A DNA stretch of 64,000 bases from Ralstonia sp. 25mfcol4.1 (GTDB taxonomy: Bacteria > Pseudomonadota > Gammaproteobacteria > Burkholderiales > Burkholderiaceae): positions 558,001-622,000 of the forward strand of contig NZ_FNJO01000001.1 of assembly GCF_900104095.1 (NCBI RefSeq), given 5' to 3'. Below are positions 37,172-47,983 of this stretch, piece after piece. Position numbers and translations under genes: made by a program. The notes beneath the pieces are model-generated. The model saw nothing but the letters and a program-made list of their open reading frames with translations. It was not told where the DNA came from and made no database searches. Each line of letters starts with the position of its first letter. Position 1 is the first letter of the stretch.

Positions 37172-38797
37172 ATGCAGAACTTCAACTGGACCAATCCCTA
37201 TCCCACCGTGCGCATTCCGCTGTTCGCGCGCAACGTGGTATCGACCTCGCACCCGCTGGCCGCACAGGCCGGGCTGCGCATGCTGCTCAAGGGCGGCAAT
37301 GCCGTGGATGCCGCCATCGCCGCTGCCGCAGCCATCACGCTGGTGGAACCGGTGTCGTGCGGGCTGGGCAGCGATGCCTTTGCGATCCTTTGGGATGGCA
37401 AGGAGCTGCATGGCCTGAACTCGTCGGGCGTGGCCCCGAAGGCCTGGAGCCCCGAATACTTCAAGAACAAGTACGGCGTGGACGGCAACGGACTGGCAAA
37501 CCGGCCGATCCGTGGCTGGGATTCGGTGACCGTGCCGGGCGTGATCGCCGGCTGGGCCGCGCTGCACGAGCGATTCGGCAAGCTGCCGTTCGAGGACCTG
37601 ATGGAGCCCGCCATCGAGATCGCCGAACGCGGCTACGCCGTGCCGCCGGTGGTGGCGCACAAGTGGGCCGCCGCCGTGCCGGACCTCAAGAGCCAGCCGG
37701 GCTTTGCCGACACGTTCATGCCCAACGGCCGCGCGCCGCTCGTGGGTGAAAAGTTCGTGTTCAAGAATGCCGCCGAGACGCTGCGCAAGATCGGCGCCAC
37801 GAAGGGCCGCGCCTACTACGAAGGCGAGATCGCCGAAAAGATCGCCGCTTTCAGCAAGGAATGCGGCGCCGCGATGTCGCTGGACGACCTGCGCAACTAT
37901 CGCCCCGAATGGGTCAAGCCGATCAGCAAGTCGTATCGCGGCTACGACGTCCATGAGATTCCGCCGAATGGCCAGGGCATTGCCGCGTTGATGGCGCTGG
38001 GCATCCTGGACCAGTTCGACCTGGGCGCGCTGCCCGTGGATTCGGTCGATTCGCAGCACCTGCAGATCGAGGCGATGAAGCTGGCCTTTGCCGACCTGTA
38101 CCGCTACGTGGCCGACCCGCGCAGCATGGAGGTCACCCCCGAGCAGATGCTGGACGACGCGTACCTGAAGTCGCGCGCCAAGCTGATCGACATGCAGCGT
38201 GCCACGCATTTCAACTTCGGCATGCCGCGCACGGGCGGCACGATCTACCTGACCGCTGCCGACGAGAACGGCATGATGATCTCGTTCATCCAGTCGAACT
38301 ACATGGGTTTCGGTTCAGGCGTGGTGGTGCCGGGCACCGGCATCAGCCTGCAAAACCGTGGCGTGGGCTTCTCGATGGACCCGAAGTCGGCCAATGTGGT
38401 GGAAGGCGGCAAGCGCCCGTTCCACACGATCATCCCGGCGTTCCTGACCAAGGACGGCCAGCCCGTGATGAGCTTCGGCGTGATGGGCGGCGACATGCAG
38501 CCGCAAGGCCATCTGCAGACCGTCGTGCGCATGCTCGACTACAACCAGCAGCCGCAGGCCGCTTGCTGCGCGCCGCGCTGGAAGGTCAACCGCGACTTCA
38601 CGCTGGACGTTGAAGGCACCATGGACCCGAACACCGTGGCCGGCCTGAAGGACCGCGGCCACAAGCTCAAGTCGGTGGAAGACCCGTATATGGACTTCGG
38701 TTCCGGCCAGTTCATCTGGCGCCTGTCGGAAGACGCCGAGCAAGGCTACGTGGCCGCCAGCGACAGCCGCCGCGACGGTCAGGCCGTAGGCTTCTGA
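37172..38797 (+). CDS. Gamma-glutamyltransferase family hydrolase
   Basis: 541-aa N-terminal nucleophile hydrolase of the GGT/cephalosporin-acylase family, synthesised as a precursor that cleaves itself at a threonine. The nucleophile is likely Thr357 in RTGGTIYLTAADENG. The downstream MGGDMQPQGHLQ element is that of the YwrD-like branch rather than of classical GGT. No signal peptide is visible, so it is probably cytosolic. The preceding Bug gene and the Na+/glutamate carrier gltS that follows suggest processing and uptake of a gamma-glutamyl or other amide compound. Confidence 0.9.
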   Translation: MQNFNWTNPYPTVRIPLFARNVVSTSHPLAAQAGLRMLLKGGNAVDAAIAAAAAITLVEPVSCGLGSDAFAILWDGKELHGLNSSGVAPKAWSPEYFKNKYGVDGNGLANRPIRGWDSVTVPGVIAGWAALHERFGKLPFEDLMEPAIEIAERGYAVPPVVAHKWAAAVPDLKSQPGFADTFMPNGRAPLVGEKFVFKNAAETLRKIGATKGRAYYEGEIAEKIAAFSKECGAAMSLDDLRNYRPEWVKPISKSYRGYDVHEIPPNGQGIAALMALGILDQFDLGALPVDSVDSQHLQIEAMKLAFADLYRYVADPRSMEVTPEQMLDDAYLKSRAKLIDMQRATHFNFGMPRTGGTIYLTAADENGMMISFIQSNYMGFGSGVVVPGTGISLQNRGVGFSMDPKSANVVEGGKRPFHTIIPAFLTKDGQPVMSFGVMGGDMQPQGHLQTVVRMLDYNQQPQAACCAPRWKVNRDFTLDVEGTMDPNTVAGLKDRGHKLKSVEDPYMDFGSGQFIWRLSEDAEQGYVAASDSRRDGQAVGF

Positions 38798-38865
38798 CGC
38801 AACACCGCGGGACTGATTGATATCGTAGTACCGCAGTGCGTAACACAGTAGTTGATGTCCTGCGA

Positions 38866-38898
38866 GGCGCCACCGGAGCAATCCGTGGCGCCTTTTTT
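38866..38898 (+). terminator. Intrinsic terminator after the GGT-family gene
   Basis: Eight-bp stem GGCGCCAC/GTGGCGCC with an 11-nt loop followed by six T's. Confidence 0.88.
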
Positions 38899-38920
38899 AT
38901 CTCACGGTACCCGTGCGGCG

Positions 38921-40117
38921 TCAGTAGACCGGCAGGCTCAGGAACAGCTTGATGACCACGGCATTGACGATATCGATGAAGAAGGCACCCACCATCGGCA
39001 CGATCAGAAAGGCGAGGTGCGACGGACCGTAGCGGTCCGTGATGGCCTGCATGTTGGCGATGGCCGTGGGCGTGGCCCCAAGGCCGAAGCCGCAATGGCC
39101 CGCGGCCAGCACGGCGGCATCGTAGTTGCGGCCCATGACCCGGAAGGTGACGAAGATCGCATAGGCCGCCATGGCGCCGGTCTGCACCAGCAGGATCAGC
39201 AGCATCGGCAGCGCCAGCGACGCCAGCTCCCACAGGCGCAGGCTCATCAGCGCCATCGCCAGGAACATCGACAGGCTCACGTTGCCCAGCACCGACAGCG
39301 CGCGATCGAACACCGTGTACCAGCCCAGCAACGCCAGCCCGTTGCGCAGCAGCACCCCGACAAATAGCACCCAGACGAAGGTCGGCAGTTCCAGCCAGCT
39401 GCCCTTGAACAGGTCGCCCAGCGCCTGCCCCGCGGTCAGGCAGACCAGGATCAGCGCCAGGGTCTCGATCAGCGCCGATGCCGTGATCGGCCGCACTGCC
39501 TGGGGGCTCTCGAAGTTGAGCACGCGGTCGTCCCTGGCATCCACGCCAGGCTTGGCCACATTGCGCAGCAGGTAGCGCGCCACCGGGCCGCCGATCAGGC
39601 CGCCCAGCACCAGGCCGAACGTGGCGCACGCCACGCCGAGCTCCGTGGCGTACGACATGCCGAACTGCTCGACGAACGTCTTGCCCCAGGCCGCGCTGGT
39701 GCCGTGCCCGCCCGACAGCGCGATCGACCCGGCCAGCAGGCCGGTGGCCGGATGCAGGCCCAGCGCGCTGGCCAGCCCGACGCCGATCGCGTCCTGGATC
39801 ACCAGCAAGCCCGCCACCGCGACCAGGAAGATGCCGATCGACTTGCCGCCCTGCTTCAGGCTGGCAAGGTTGGCGCTCAGGCCAAGCGTGGCGAAGAAGG
39901 CGAGCATCAGCGGCGTCTGCGCGGTGGTATCGAACTTCACCTGCACGTCGGCGGTAAAGCGGGCCAGGGCCAGGCATAACGCCACGACCAGCCCGCCCAC
40001 GACCGGCTCGGGAATATTGAAGGTGCGTAGCGGCGTTGTGACCTGAAGCAGCTTGCGCCCGACCAGCAGCACCAGCGATGCCGCGACGAGCGTTTCGTAG
40101 TTGTTGAGTTCCAGCAT
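38921..40117 (-). CDS. gltS: Sodium/glutamate symporter
   Basis: 398-aa Na+-coupled glutamate uptake carrier (E. coli GltS 401 aa). Two inverted halves are each marked by a GGHG-type re-entrant loop: GSIALSGGHGTSAAWG and AAGHCGFGLGATPTAIANM. The start MLELNNYETLVAASLVLLVG is the ATG at 40117; the frame continues upstream but without family similarity. Convergent with the GGT-family gene, separated by its terminator; divergent from the PhzF gene. Confidence 0.94.
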   Translation of the reverse strand: MLELNNYETLVAASLVLLVGRKLLQVTTPLRTFNIPEPVVGGLVVALCLALARFTADVQVKFDTTAQTPLMLAFFATLGLSANLASLKQGGKSIGIFLVAVAGLLVIQDAIGVGLASALGLHPATGLLAGSIALSGGHGTSAAWGKTFVEQFGMSYATELGVACATFGLVLGGLIGGPVARYLLRNVAKPGVDARDDRVLNFESPQAVRPITASALIETLALILVCLTAGQALGDLFKGSWLELPTFVWVLFVGVLLRNGLALLGWYTVFDRALSVLGNVSLSMFLAMALMSLRLWELASLALPMLLILLVQTGAMAAYAIFVTFRVMGRNYDAAVLAAGHCGFGLGATPTAIANMQAITDRYGPSHLAFLIVPMVGAFFIDIVNAVVIKLFLSLPVY

Positions 40118-40301
40118 GGCGAGCAACCGAAAAACCTCGATTCTTGGCGCCCGGCGCGCTCTCGCCAATCGCATTCCGCTTAAAGATGCGAAGCGGATGC
40201 CGAGCGCAACTGTTCCGTTGCACTTGCATGAAACTGTGCATGGCGTCGGCGTAGCGCTTCGCTGCACTATGTGGTTTTCCATTCACGTCCGCGATACGCC
40301 C

Positions 40302-41162
40302 ATGGCCACCTACGCATACCGAATCGTCAATGTCTTTGCCGAATCCACGTTCGGCGGCAATCCCCTGTGTGTGTTCGAGGATGCGCGCGGCATGGACGAC
40401 GCCACCATGCAGGCCCTGGCCCTGCAGTTCAACCTGTCCGAGACGACGTTCATCCTGCCGTCCGACAAGGCCAATGCGGCCGTGCGCATCTTTACGCCTG
40501 GCTACGAGATGCGCTTTGCCGGCCATCCGACTCTGGGCACCGCCCACGTGGTGCGCGACCTGGCGCAGGCCGGCAACGCGCTGTCGCTGGAATTCAAGGC
40601 CGGAGTCGTCCCCGTGACCGCCGTGGAAGACCGCTGGACGCTGACCGCCCCGCACCAGGGCGCGCCGAAAACGGCGCCGGCCGGCCTGCCGGATACCGAG
40701 ATGGCATCGCTGCTGGGCCTGCATGCCGACGACCTGGCCGGCGCGCCGATCTGGGTCGATACCGGCGCCGACCAGCTGCTGGTGCCCGTGAAGACGCCCG
40801 ACGCCGTGCGCCGCGCCCAGCCCGACAGCAGCCGCCTGGACCGCTGGCCGCAAAGCAGCCTGGGCCGCAAGACCGCCTATGTGTTTGCCTTCGATCCCGA
40901 ACAGCCGGGCAAGGTGCTGGCGCGCTATTTCTTCACCAAGCAGGGCGGCGGCGTGGCGGAAGATCCGGGCACCGGCTCCGCGTGCGCAAACCTGGGCGGC
41001 TGGCTGCTGGCCACCGGACATGCGCTGCCGGCCCGCTATGAAGTCGATCAGGGTGAATTCGTCGACCGACGATGCCGGCTGGACCTTGCCGTGACCGCCG
41101 AAGGCGCCATCCGCGTGGGCGGCCGCGTGATCGAGCTGGGACGCGGCACGGTCAGCATCTGA
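40302..41162 (+). CDS. PhzF-family isomerase/epimerase-like protein
   Basis: 286-aa protein of the PhzF (phenazine biosynthesis-like, diaminopimelate-epimerase fold) family. Signature segments: TFGGNPLCVFEDARGM near the N-terminus with the catalytic Glu in NLSETTFIL, GHPTLGTAHV, and EDPGTGSACANLGGW in the second lobe. No other phenazine genes are present, so it is one of the widespread members of unknown substrate. The ATG at 40302 gives the conserved start; no strong ribosome binding site. Confidence 0.9.
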   Translation: MATYAYRIVNVFAESTFGGNPLCVFEDARGMDDATMQALALQFNLSETTFILPSDKANAAVRIFTPGYEMRFAGHPTLGTAHVVRDLAQAGNALSLEFKAGVVPVTAVEDRWTLTAPHQGAPKTAPAGLPDTEMASLLGLHADDLAGAPIWVDTGADQLLVPVKTPDAVRRAQPDSSRLDRWPQSSLGRKTAYVFAFDPEQPGKVLARYFFTKQGGGVAEDPGTGSACANLGGWLLATGHALPARYEVDQGEFVDRRCRLDLAVTAEGAIRVGGRVIELGRGTVSI

Positions 41163-41241
41163 CCGCACCGACCATCGAGCCCTGGGGGATGTGCGTCATA
41201 CTGGCGCCTTCCTCTCCACGCCCATCTTCGCGAGCCGTCCC

Positions 41242-41859
41242 ATGCCATCGCACGACATTGCCACGCTGGCCGACCTGGAGGCGCTCTACGCCGAACCCGG
41301 CGCCGCCTCTCTGGCCAAGGAAGTCGACTATCTGCATCCGCACTACCGCGCGTTCGTCGAAGCCTCGCCGTTCTGCCTGCTTTCCACGATGAACAAACAG
41401 GGCGGCGACTGCTCGCCACGCGGCGATGCGCCGGGTTTCGTGCAGGTGCTGGACGACCGCACGCTGCTGCTGCCCGACCGGCGCGGCAATAATCGCATCG
41501 ACAGCCTGCGCAATATCCTGGCCGACCCGCGCGTGGGGCTGCTGTTCCTGGTGCCCGGCGTCAACGAGACGCTACGCGTCAGCGGCACGGCCAGCGTCTC
41601 CACCGATCCGGACCTGATCGCCCGCTGCATGATGCAGGACAAGGCGCCCACCACGGTACTGGTGATCCGCATCCACTCGGTGTTCTTCCAGTGCGCGCGC
41701 GCCCTGCTGCGCTCTCGCCTGTGGCTGGCCGACGCGCAGGTGCCCCGCGAGGCGCTGCCCAGCACCGGCACCATGCTGGCCACGCTGAGCCAGAACGCGA
41801 TCGATGGCGCCGCCTACGACCGCGAACTGCCCGAGCGCGTACGCACCACGCTGTACTAG
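41242..41859 (+). CDS. PPOX-type FMN flavoprotein, MSMEG_1061-like
   Basis: 205-aa split-barrel flavin-binding protein of the pyridoxamine-phosphate-oxidase-like class. The pattern ASPFCLLSTMNKQGGDCSPRGD then LLPDRRGNNRIDSLRNIL and VGLLFLVPGVNETLRVSG matches the MSMEG_1061 type, which tends to bind FMN or F420. The start was placed at the second ATG (41242), giving MPSHDIATLADLE, because the first (41191) adds an unconserved tail. The substrate is unknown. Convergent with the CoA-transferase gene, 19 bp apart. Confidence 0.85.
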   Translation: MPSHDIATLADLEALYAEPGAASLAKEVDYLHPHYRAFVEASPFCLLSTMNKQGGDCSPRGDAPGFVQVLDDRTLLLPDRRGNNRIDSLRNILADPRVGLLFLVPGVNETLRVSGTASVSTDPDLIARCMMQDKAPTTVLVIRIHSVFFQCARALLRSRLWLADAQVPREALPSTGTMLATLSQNAIDGAAYDRELPERVRTTLY

Positions 41860-41878
41860 GCGCTTGGCCCGCTGGCGG

Positions 41879-43363
41879 TTAGCGCGGGAGCCACTCCGCC
41901 GCGTGCGTGCCCAGCGGCACCGACGGCAACGCCCAGTGGGCAGGCGTCTCGGACAGGTGCGCCGCGTGGCGCACCACGGTCAGCTCCCCGAAGCCCGACT
42001 CTTCCACTTCGAGCAGGTCGGAAATTTCGTCGATATGCTGATCCGGCACCGCCGCGCCACCCGGCACGCGCCCGAGGCTGCGCAGCCACTGCCCCACCTG
42101 CGCCAGCGATACGCGCACGTGCCAGCTGCCCCCTTCCACCGCTCGGCGATGCAGCGCGACCATCGCCCCGAAGGCCAGCAGATAGCCCGAGGCGTGGTCC
42201 AGCACCTGCGCCGGCAGCGGCTTCGGCTCGGCGCTGCCGGCCGCCTGCGCTTCGTCGGTATTGATGCCGGTGGCGGTCTGCACCAGCGAGTCGAAGCCCC
42301 GCTTGCCCGACCAGGGACCCACATGGCCGTAGGCGGACAGCGACACGTAGACGATGCCGGGGCGGGCCCGCGCCGCCGCGTCGGGGCCGGCGCCCAGTTC
42401 CGCCAGCCCGTTGGGGCGATACCCCTGCACCACCACATCGGCCCCGTGGAACAACTTGTGCAGCGTGCGCTTGTCGTCGGCATCGCGAAGGTCGAGCTGG
42501 CATGACCGCTTGCCACGACCCGTATCGATCACCAGCGAAGGCATCGAGGGCAGGTGCGCGGCCGTCACCAGCAGCACGTCGGCCCCATGCGCAGCCAGCG
42601 TGCGGCCGGCAACCGGCCCCGCGATGATGCGCGTGAAGTCCAGCACCCGGACACCGCTCAGCGGCCGTGCATCGACATTGATCTCGGCATGGGGCCCGAA
42701 TGCTGGCAGCGGTTCCGGCGGGGCGTCGCCGATCTTCTCGATGATCACCGGCGGCAGCCCTTGCAGCGCCTGAGCCTGCGGATGCTGCAGCCATTCGCCG
42801 AGCGAGCGCATGGCCGACACGACCATGCCGGCGTCCGACGCGACCGTCTCGAAATCCTCGGCCTTCCATCCCGACAGCGCCGCCCGTACGGCGTCCTTGT
42901 CGTACGCGCATTTGAGGATCTTCAGAACGCCGTCCCGATGGTGGGGAAAATTCGTATGCAGGCGCACCCAGCGGCCGTCCCCGGCCGGATACAGCCCGGC
43001 GATCCTGTCCCAAAGCTCGGGCGCCGGCCCGCCGTTGACACGCAGGTAGCGTTCGCTCCGGAATTCCGCCAGTGCATGGCGCATGTCGACCGACACATCC
43101 TGCCAGCGGCCGGTGCGGTGGGCCCAGATCGCAGCCGCCGCCAGCGCCGACGCGCCCAGGCAGGCCTGCGCGGCGGTGCCGATCGCGAAGCTGGACGGCA
43201 GGATGGGATCCTGGCCGGTCAGCGTCACATGGGACAGCGCCTCGGGCGGCATGGCGGCGGCGCTCCACAGCGCGGCAAGCACGTCGGCGGGTGCCTGGTG
43301 GATGGCGGCGCGGCCGGGGCCGGCGGCGTCGGGGGTATTCGTGGCGGAACTGGCGGCATTCAT
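41879..43363 (-). CDS. CaiB/BaiF CoA-transferase family protein with rearranged architecture
   Basis: 494-aa protein of the class III CoA-transferase fold. The sequence that normally opens such proteins, LSGVRVLDFTRIIAGPVAGR, begins here near residue 240. The first half instead holds a segment similar to the middle of the family (PSSFAIGTAAQACLGASALA, then RTGRWQDVSVDMRHAL). The probable catalytic Asp is in QVLDHASGYLLAFGAM. It therefore looks like a tandem or circularly permuted CaiB rather than a canonical 400-aa enzyme. The start is the ATG at 43363 with AGGA 9 nt upstream. Substrate unknown. Confidence 0.82.
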   Translation of the reverse strand: MNAASSATNTPDAAGPGRAAIHQAPADVLAALWSAAAMPPEALSHVTLTGQDPILPSSFAIGTAAQACLGASALAAAAIWAHRTGRWQDVSVDMRHALAEFRSERYLRVNGGPAPELWDRIAGLYPAGDGRWVRLHTNFPHHRDGVLKILKCAYDKDAVRAALSGWKAEDFETVASDAGMVVSAMRSLGEWLQHPQAQALQGLPPVIIEKIGDAPPEPLPAFGPHAEINVDARPLSGVRVLDFTRIIAGPVAGRTLAAHGADVLLVTAAHLPSMPSLVIDTGRGKRSCQLDLRDADDKRTLHKLFHGADVVVQGYRPNGLAELGAGPDAAARARPGIVYVSLSAYGHVGPWSGKRGFDSLVQTATGINTDEAQAAGSAEPKPLPAQVLDHASGYLLAFGAMVALHRRAVEGGSWHVRVSLAQVGQWLRSLGRVPGGAAVPDQHIDEISDLLEVEESGFGELTVVRHAAHLSETPAHWALPSVPLGTHAAEWLPR

Positions 43364-43675
43364 GGCATGTATTCCTGCGGCGGGAATGAAGACGGCATGC
43401 GACGATGACGTCGCACGGAGCATGCGCGAGGCGGGTACGTCGAGCCGTACCGTGCCGTGGATTCTGCACCACTTCGGCCCGTTGCGCCGTGAGACGAATC
43501 CGAATTTCGAGCCGTACCGCCGGGTTGCGCCGCAGGCACGGTAAAATCGGACCATTCGCCGGACTTTCCGTCGCCATTCCAGCGCACACAATCCAGGAAC
43601 ACCAGGAACGTGGCCGGGTCAACCCAGACCGGGCCGGTCCACCAGTTATCGAGCCGCAGGTGATGCGGCGCAAAC
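43364..43675. other. Divergent intergenic region, CoA-transferase / glnS
   Basis: No gene seen. TGCGAC/GTCGCA (43398-43403 and 43410-43415) is an inverted repeat 35 bp upstream of the CoA-transferase start. Next to glnS, GCCGCA (43653-43658) and TGCGGC (43664-43669) form a hairpin that puts the Shine-Dalgarno AGGTGA mostly in its loop, 12 nt before the ATG. A TAAAAT box lies at about 43542 without a matching -35. Confidence 0.45.
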
Positions 43676-45424
<1,749 letters not shown>

Positions 45425-45426
45425 GC

Positions 45427-45657
45427 ATGGCACAGACGATTACGTTTCCGCTCGAGGGCGAGTTCATCGCCCTGAACGACCTGCTCAAGGTGGCTGGCGT
45501 CTGCGACAGCGGCGGCGCCGGCAAGGCGCTGGTCGCGGCTGGCGAGGTCTCGGTGGACGGCACGCCGGAGTCGCGCAAGACCGCCAAGATCCGCGCCGGC
45601 CAGGTGGTGGGCGTTGGCGGCGCTGACGGCGTTCGCATCAAGGTCGTCGCCGCCTGA
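45427..45657 (+). CDS. Small S4-domain RNA-binding protein, YbcJ-like
   Basis: 76-aa protein consisting of a single S4 RNA-binding fold (FIALNDLLKVAGVCDSGGAG, then KALVAAGEVSVDGTPESRKT, then AKIRAGQVV). Relatives such as YbcJ bind RNA, probably rRNA or tRNA, with unclear roles. It starts 2 bp after the glnS stop, so is translated from the same transcript; an in-frame GTG two codons earlier overlaps the glnS stop. Pairing with glnS may be coincidental or hint at a tRNA-related job. Confidence 0.85.
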   Translation: MAQTITFPLEGEFIALNDLLKVAGVCDSGGAGKALVAAGEVSVDGTPESRKTAKIRAGQVVGVGGADGVRIKVVAA

Positions 45658-45750
45658 ACCCGCCTTGGGGCGCGCTCCACGGCCCCGGCACAAATGGAAA
45701 GGAGGCGGCGGCTCATGCCGCCTCCGCACCGAAACACGCAAGGAGTCTTC

Positions 45751-46140
45751 ATGCCGATCGCGTTCTGGTGTGTATTGCTGGCAGGCCTGATGCCAGTGCT
45801 GACTGTTTCCATCGCCAAGGCCGGCAGCCGTGCCGGCACTTTCGATAACCACGACCCGCGCGCGTGGCTGGAAAGGCAAAGCGGCCGCGCCCGCCGCGCG
45901 GACATGGCGCACCGCAATCATTTCGAAGCGTTTCCGTTCTTTGCCGCGGCGGTCTTCACGGCCACGCATCTGGCGGCGCCCCAGGCCCGCATCAATGAAC
46001 TGGCCATGGTGTTCATCGTGGTCCGGATCCTCTACACGATCTGCTACCTGACCGACCGCGCCACGTTGCGGACGCTGTGCTGGACGATTGGCTATCTGAC
46101 GGTGATCGGCATTTTCCTGCTTCCCGTGTTCGTCCACTGA
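45751..46140 (+). CDS. MAPEG family membrane protein
   Basis: 129-aa inner-membrane protein with four helices of the MAPEG (eicosanoid and glutathione metabolism) superfamily. The loop after helix 1 (NHDPRAWLERQSGRARRADM) and AHRNHFEAFPFFAAAVF carry the conserved Asn/Glu/Arg pattern. Bacterial members are mostly of unknown activity; some are glutathione transferases. AAGGAG lies 6 nt before the ATG at 45751. The YceI gene starts 10 bp after its stop, so they probably form an operon. Confidence 0.88.
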   Translation: MPIAFWCVLLAGLMPVLTVSIAKAGSRAGTFDNHDPRAWLERQSGRARRADMAHRNHFEAFPFFAAAVFTATHLAAPQARINELAMVFIVVRILYTICYLTDRATLRTLCWTIGYLTVIGIFLLPVFVH

Positions 46141-46150
46141 ACCCACGGCC

Positions 46151-46768
46151 ATGCCGACACGACGCCCTTCCCGCATCCCGCTCGCCCCGCTTGCTGCCCT
46201 CGCCACGCTGGCGGCCCTGACCGGCACGCCGGCCCTGGCAGCGCCCACGCACTACGCCGTCGATCCTACGCATACCAGCGTCTATTTTGGGGTCAGCCAC
46301 TTCGATCGCACCAGCGTGCGCGGGCGGTTTGGCAAGATCGATGGGCGTGTCATTTACGACCCGGCCACGGGTGCTGGATCGATCGACTTCACCGTGGACA
46401 CCGATTCGGTCGACAGCGGCAACCGCAGTCTCGATGGTGTGCTGCGTTCGGCCCAGTTTCTTGACGCCCAGACGTTTCCGGTGGCCCGCCTCCAGGCAAA
46501 CCAGTTTGTGACGGAGGGCGGCAGGCTGGTTGCGGTGGAAGGAACGCTTACCCTCCATGGCGTGGCCCAGCCGATCAGGCTGGAAGCCGACCGCTTCAGT
46601 TGTGGCCAGACCGTCCTGTTCGGTATCAGGCGGGATGTCTGTGGCGGTGATTTCCGCACCACATTCTCGCGCAGCGCCTTCGGCATGACGCGTTTTCTCC
46701 CCGATGTCGGCGATAGCGTCACATTGCAGATTTCTGTGGAGGCAGCGCCGGCGGGGCCCGCCCAATAA
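46151..46768 (+). CDS. YceI-family periplasmic lipid-binding protein
   Basis: 205-aa secreted protein. Signal peptide residues 1-34 (ends ALAAPTHY), then the lipocalin-like YceI barrel: YAVDPTHTSVYFGVSHFDRT and SVRGRFGKIDGRV. YceI proteins bind isoprenoid-type lipids such as polyprenyl chains in the periplasm; the role is otherwise unclear. Directly downstream of a MAPEG membrane protein (10 bp), a pairing that suggests a membrane-lipid or quinone link. Confidence 0.9.
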   Translation: MPTRRPSRIPLAPLAALATLAALTGTPALAAPTHYAVDPTHTSVYFGVSHFDRTSVRGRFGKIDGRVIYDPATGAGSIDFTVDTDSVDSGNRSLDGVLRSAQFLDAQTFPVARLQANQFVTEGGRLVAVEGTLTLHGVAQPIRLEADRFSCGQTVLFGIRRDVCGGDFRTTFSRSAFGMTRFLPDVGDSVTLQISVEAAPAGPAQ

Positions 46769-46908
46769 TTCGAAAAAAAGCGACGCCGCGAAGTGCGATG
46801 ACGGCCCAGCGTCACCTATTCGGAAAAAATCTTCAGTAAAATCAGCGCCTTGCCTATTCCCATCCTGCCGCGTTTCGCCTAAGCAAACCCGGCCATACGC
46901 GAGTCAAG

Positions 46909-47217
46909 ATGAGCCTCATCTCTCTCAACGACGTCGTTTCGGCGTCGCTGGCTGCTGCCGGTGCGTGCCTGGCGTGCAGCATTCCTGCCGATTTTCTCCG
47001 TCGCTTCCCGCTGTGGGCCTTCAAGACCTACGGCCGGGGCGCCCTGCTGCTGCCCCTGCTGGCCGGCATGGTTGGCATCCTGCTGACGCGCCTGATTGTG
47101 GACGGCAAGATCAACAGCGATGGTGGCCTGGCCCTGGTGGCCGCGGCTGCATTCCTGGGGCTGGTGCTCGTATCGGCCATGCTGCGCTTCTGGCTGGGCG
47201 AATATCGCAAGTCCTGA
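46909..47217 (+). CDS. Hypothetical small membrane protein
   Basis: 102-aa protein with three hydrophobic segments (near residues 10-25, 43-62 and 74-94) and a basic C-terminal end. Not recognised. The ATG at 46909 follows a region with a TAAAAT box, but no clear Shine-Dalgarno. Codon usage looks like that of its neighbours, and it stands alone between YceI and yaeQ. Confidence 0.6.
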   Translation: MSLISLNDVVSASLAAAGACLACSIPADFLRRFPLWAFKTYGRGALLLPLLAGMVGILLTRLIVDGKINSDGGLALVAAAAFLGLVLVSAMLRFWLGEYRKS

Positions 47218-47382
47218 GAATTTGGCCCTGACGGCCTTCCCGCGCCGTGCTGCTCCCCCCGCAGCCTGAACGGGCCGGCGCACATACCCGCGCCGGTTTT
47301 CCATCGCGCCGCCGCGCGGATCACGTATGATTCCGCCTTTCGCGTGTCCGGCACCGTTGCCGGCGCGCCGCATTCCTGACCC

Positions 47383-47931
47383 ATGGCGCTCAAATCCACG
47401 ATCTTCAAGGCCGACCTGTCCGTCTCGGACATGGACCGGCCGTACTACGGCAGTCATACGCTCACCATCGCGCAGCATCCGTCCGAGAACGATGCCCGCA
47501 TGATGGTCCGCCTGCTGGCCTTTGCCTGCGAAGCCACCGAAACCATGGCGTTCACGCGTGGCCTGGACGAACCCGACGAACCGGACCTCTGGGACAAGTC
47601 CCTGACGGGCGACATCATCCACTGGATCGACCTCGGGCAGCCCGATGAAACGCGCCTGAAGCGCGCCGCCGCCCGCGCCGACCACGTTACCGTCTATACC
47701 TATCAGAGCGCCAGCGCCCGCGAATGGTGGAAAGGCATGGCCGGCAAGGCCGGCAAGCTGCGCAACGTGACCGTCTACAATGTGCCGTCCGAAGCCGTGG
47801 ACGCGCTGGCGCAGATGGCCCAGCGTGCCATGCGCCTGTCCGTGACCATCCAGGACGGCGACATCTGGGTCAGCGACGACGATCACAACGTGCAGCTGAC
47901 GCGCGACGTGCTCCAGCGCGCCGACGGCTGA
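47383..47931 (+). CDS. yaeQ: YaeQ family protein
   Basis: 182-aa cytosolic protein of the YaeQ family, which has a PD-(D/E)XK nuclease-like fold but no proven biochemical role. The family start [19 protein letters not shown] is exact, with [17 protein letters not shown] and [20 protein letters not shown] containing the acidic residues of the nuclease-like site. E. coli yaeQ was first noted through suppression of rfaH defects. A TATGAT box lies 52 bp upstream. Confidence 0.92.
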   Translation: MALKSTIFKADLSVSDMDRPYYGSHTLTIAQHPSENDARMMVRLLAFACEATETMAFTRGLDEPDEPDLWDKSLTGDIIHWIDLGQPDETRLKRAAARADHVTVYTYQSASAREWWKGMAGKAGKLRNVTVYNVPSEAVDALAQMAQRAMRLSVTIQDGDIWVSDDDHNVQLTRDVLQRADG

Positions 47932-47983
47932 TCGCAGCGGCCGTCGGTTATATTTCCCGCCACACAGAAAAAGGAAGATCGCG

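Noticed and set aside
36122..38209. 695-codon minus-strand open frame opposite the Bug and GGT-family genes
   Set aside because: Spans two real genes and the gap between them; low-complexity translation.
47941..47983. TATATT (47949-47954) as an FKBP gene promoter
   Set aside because: No acceptable -35 at the right distance, so not listed as a feature.
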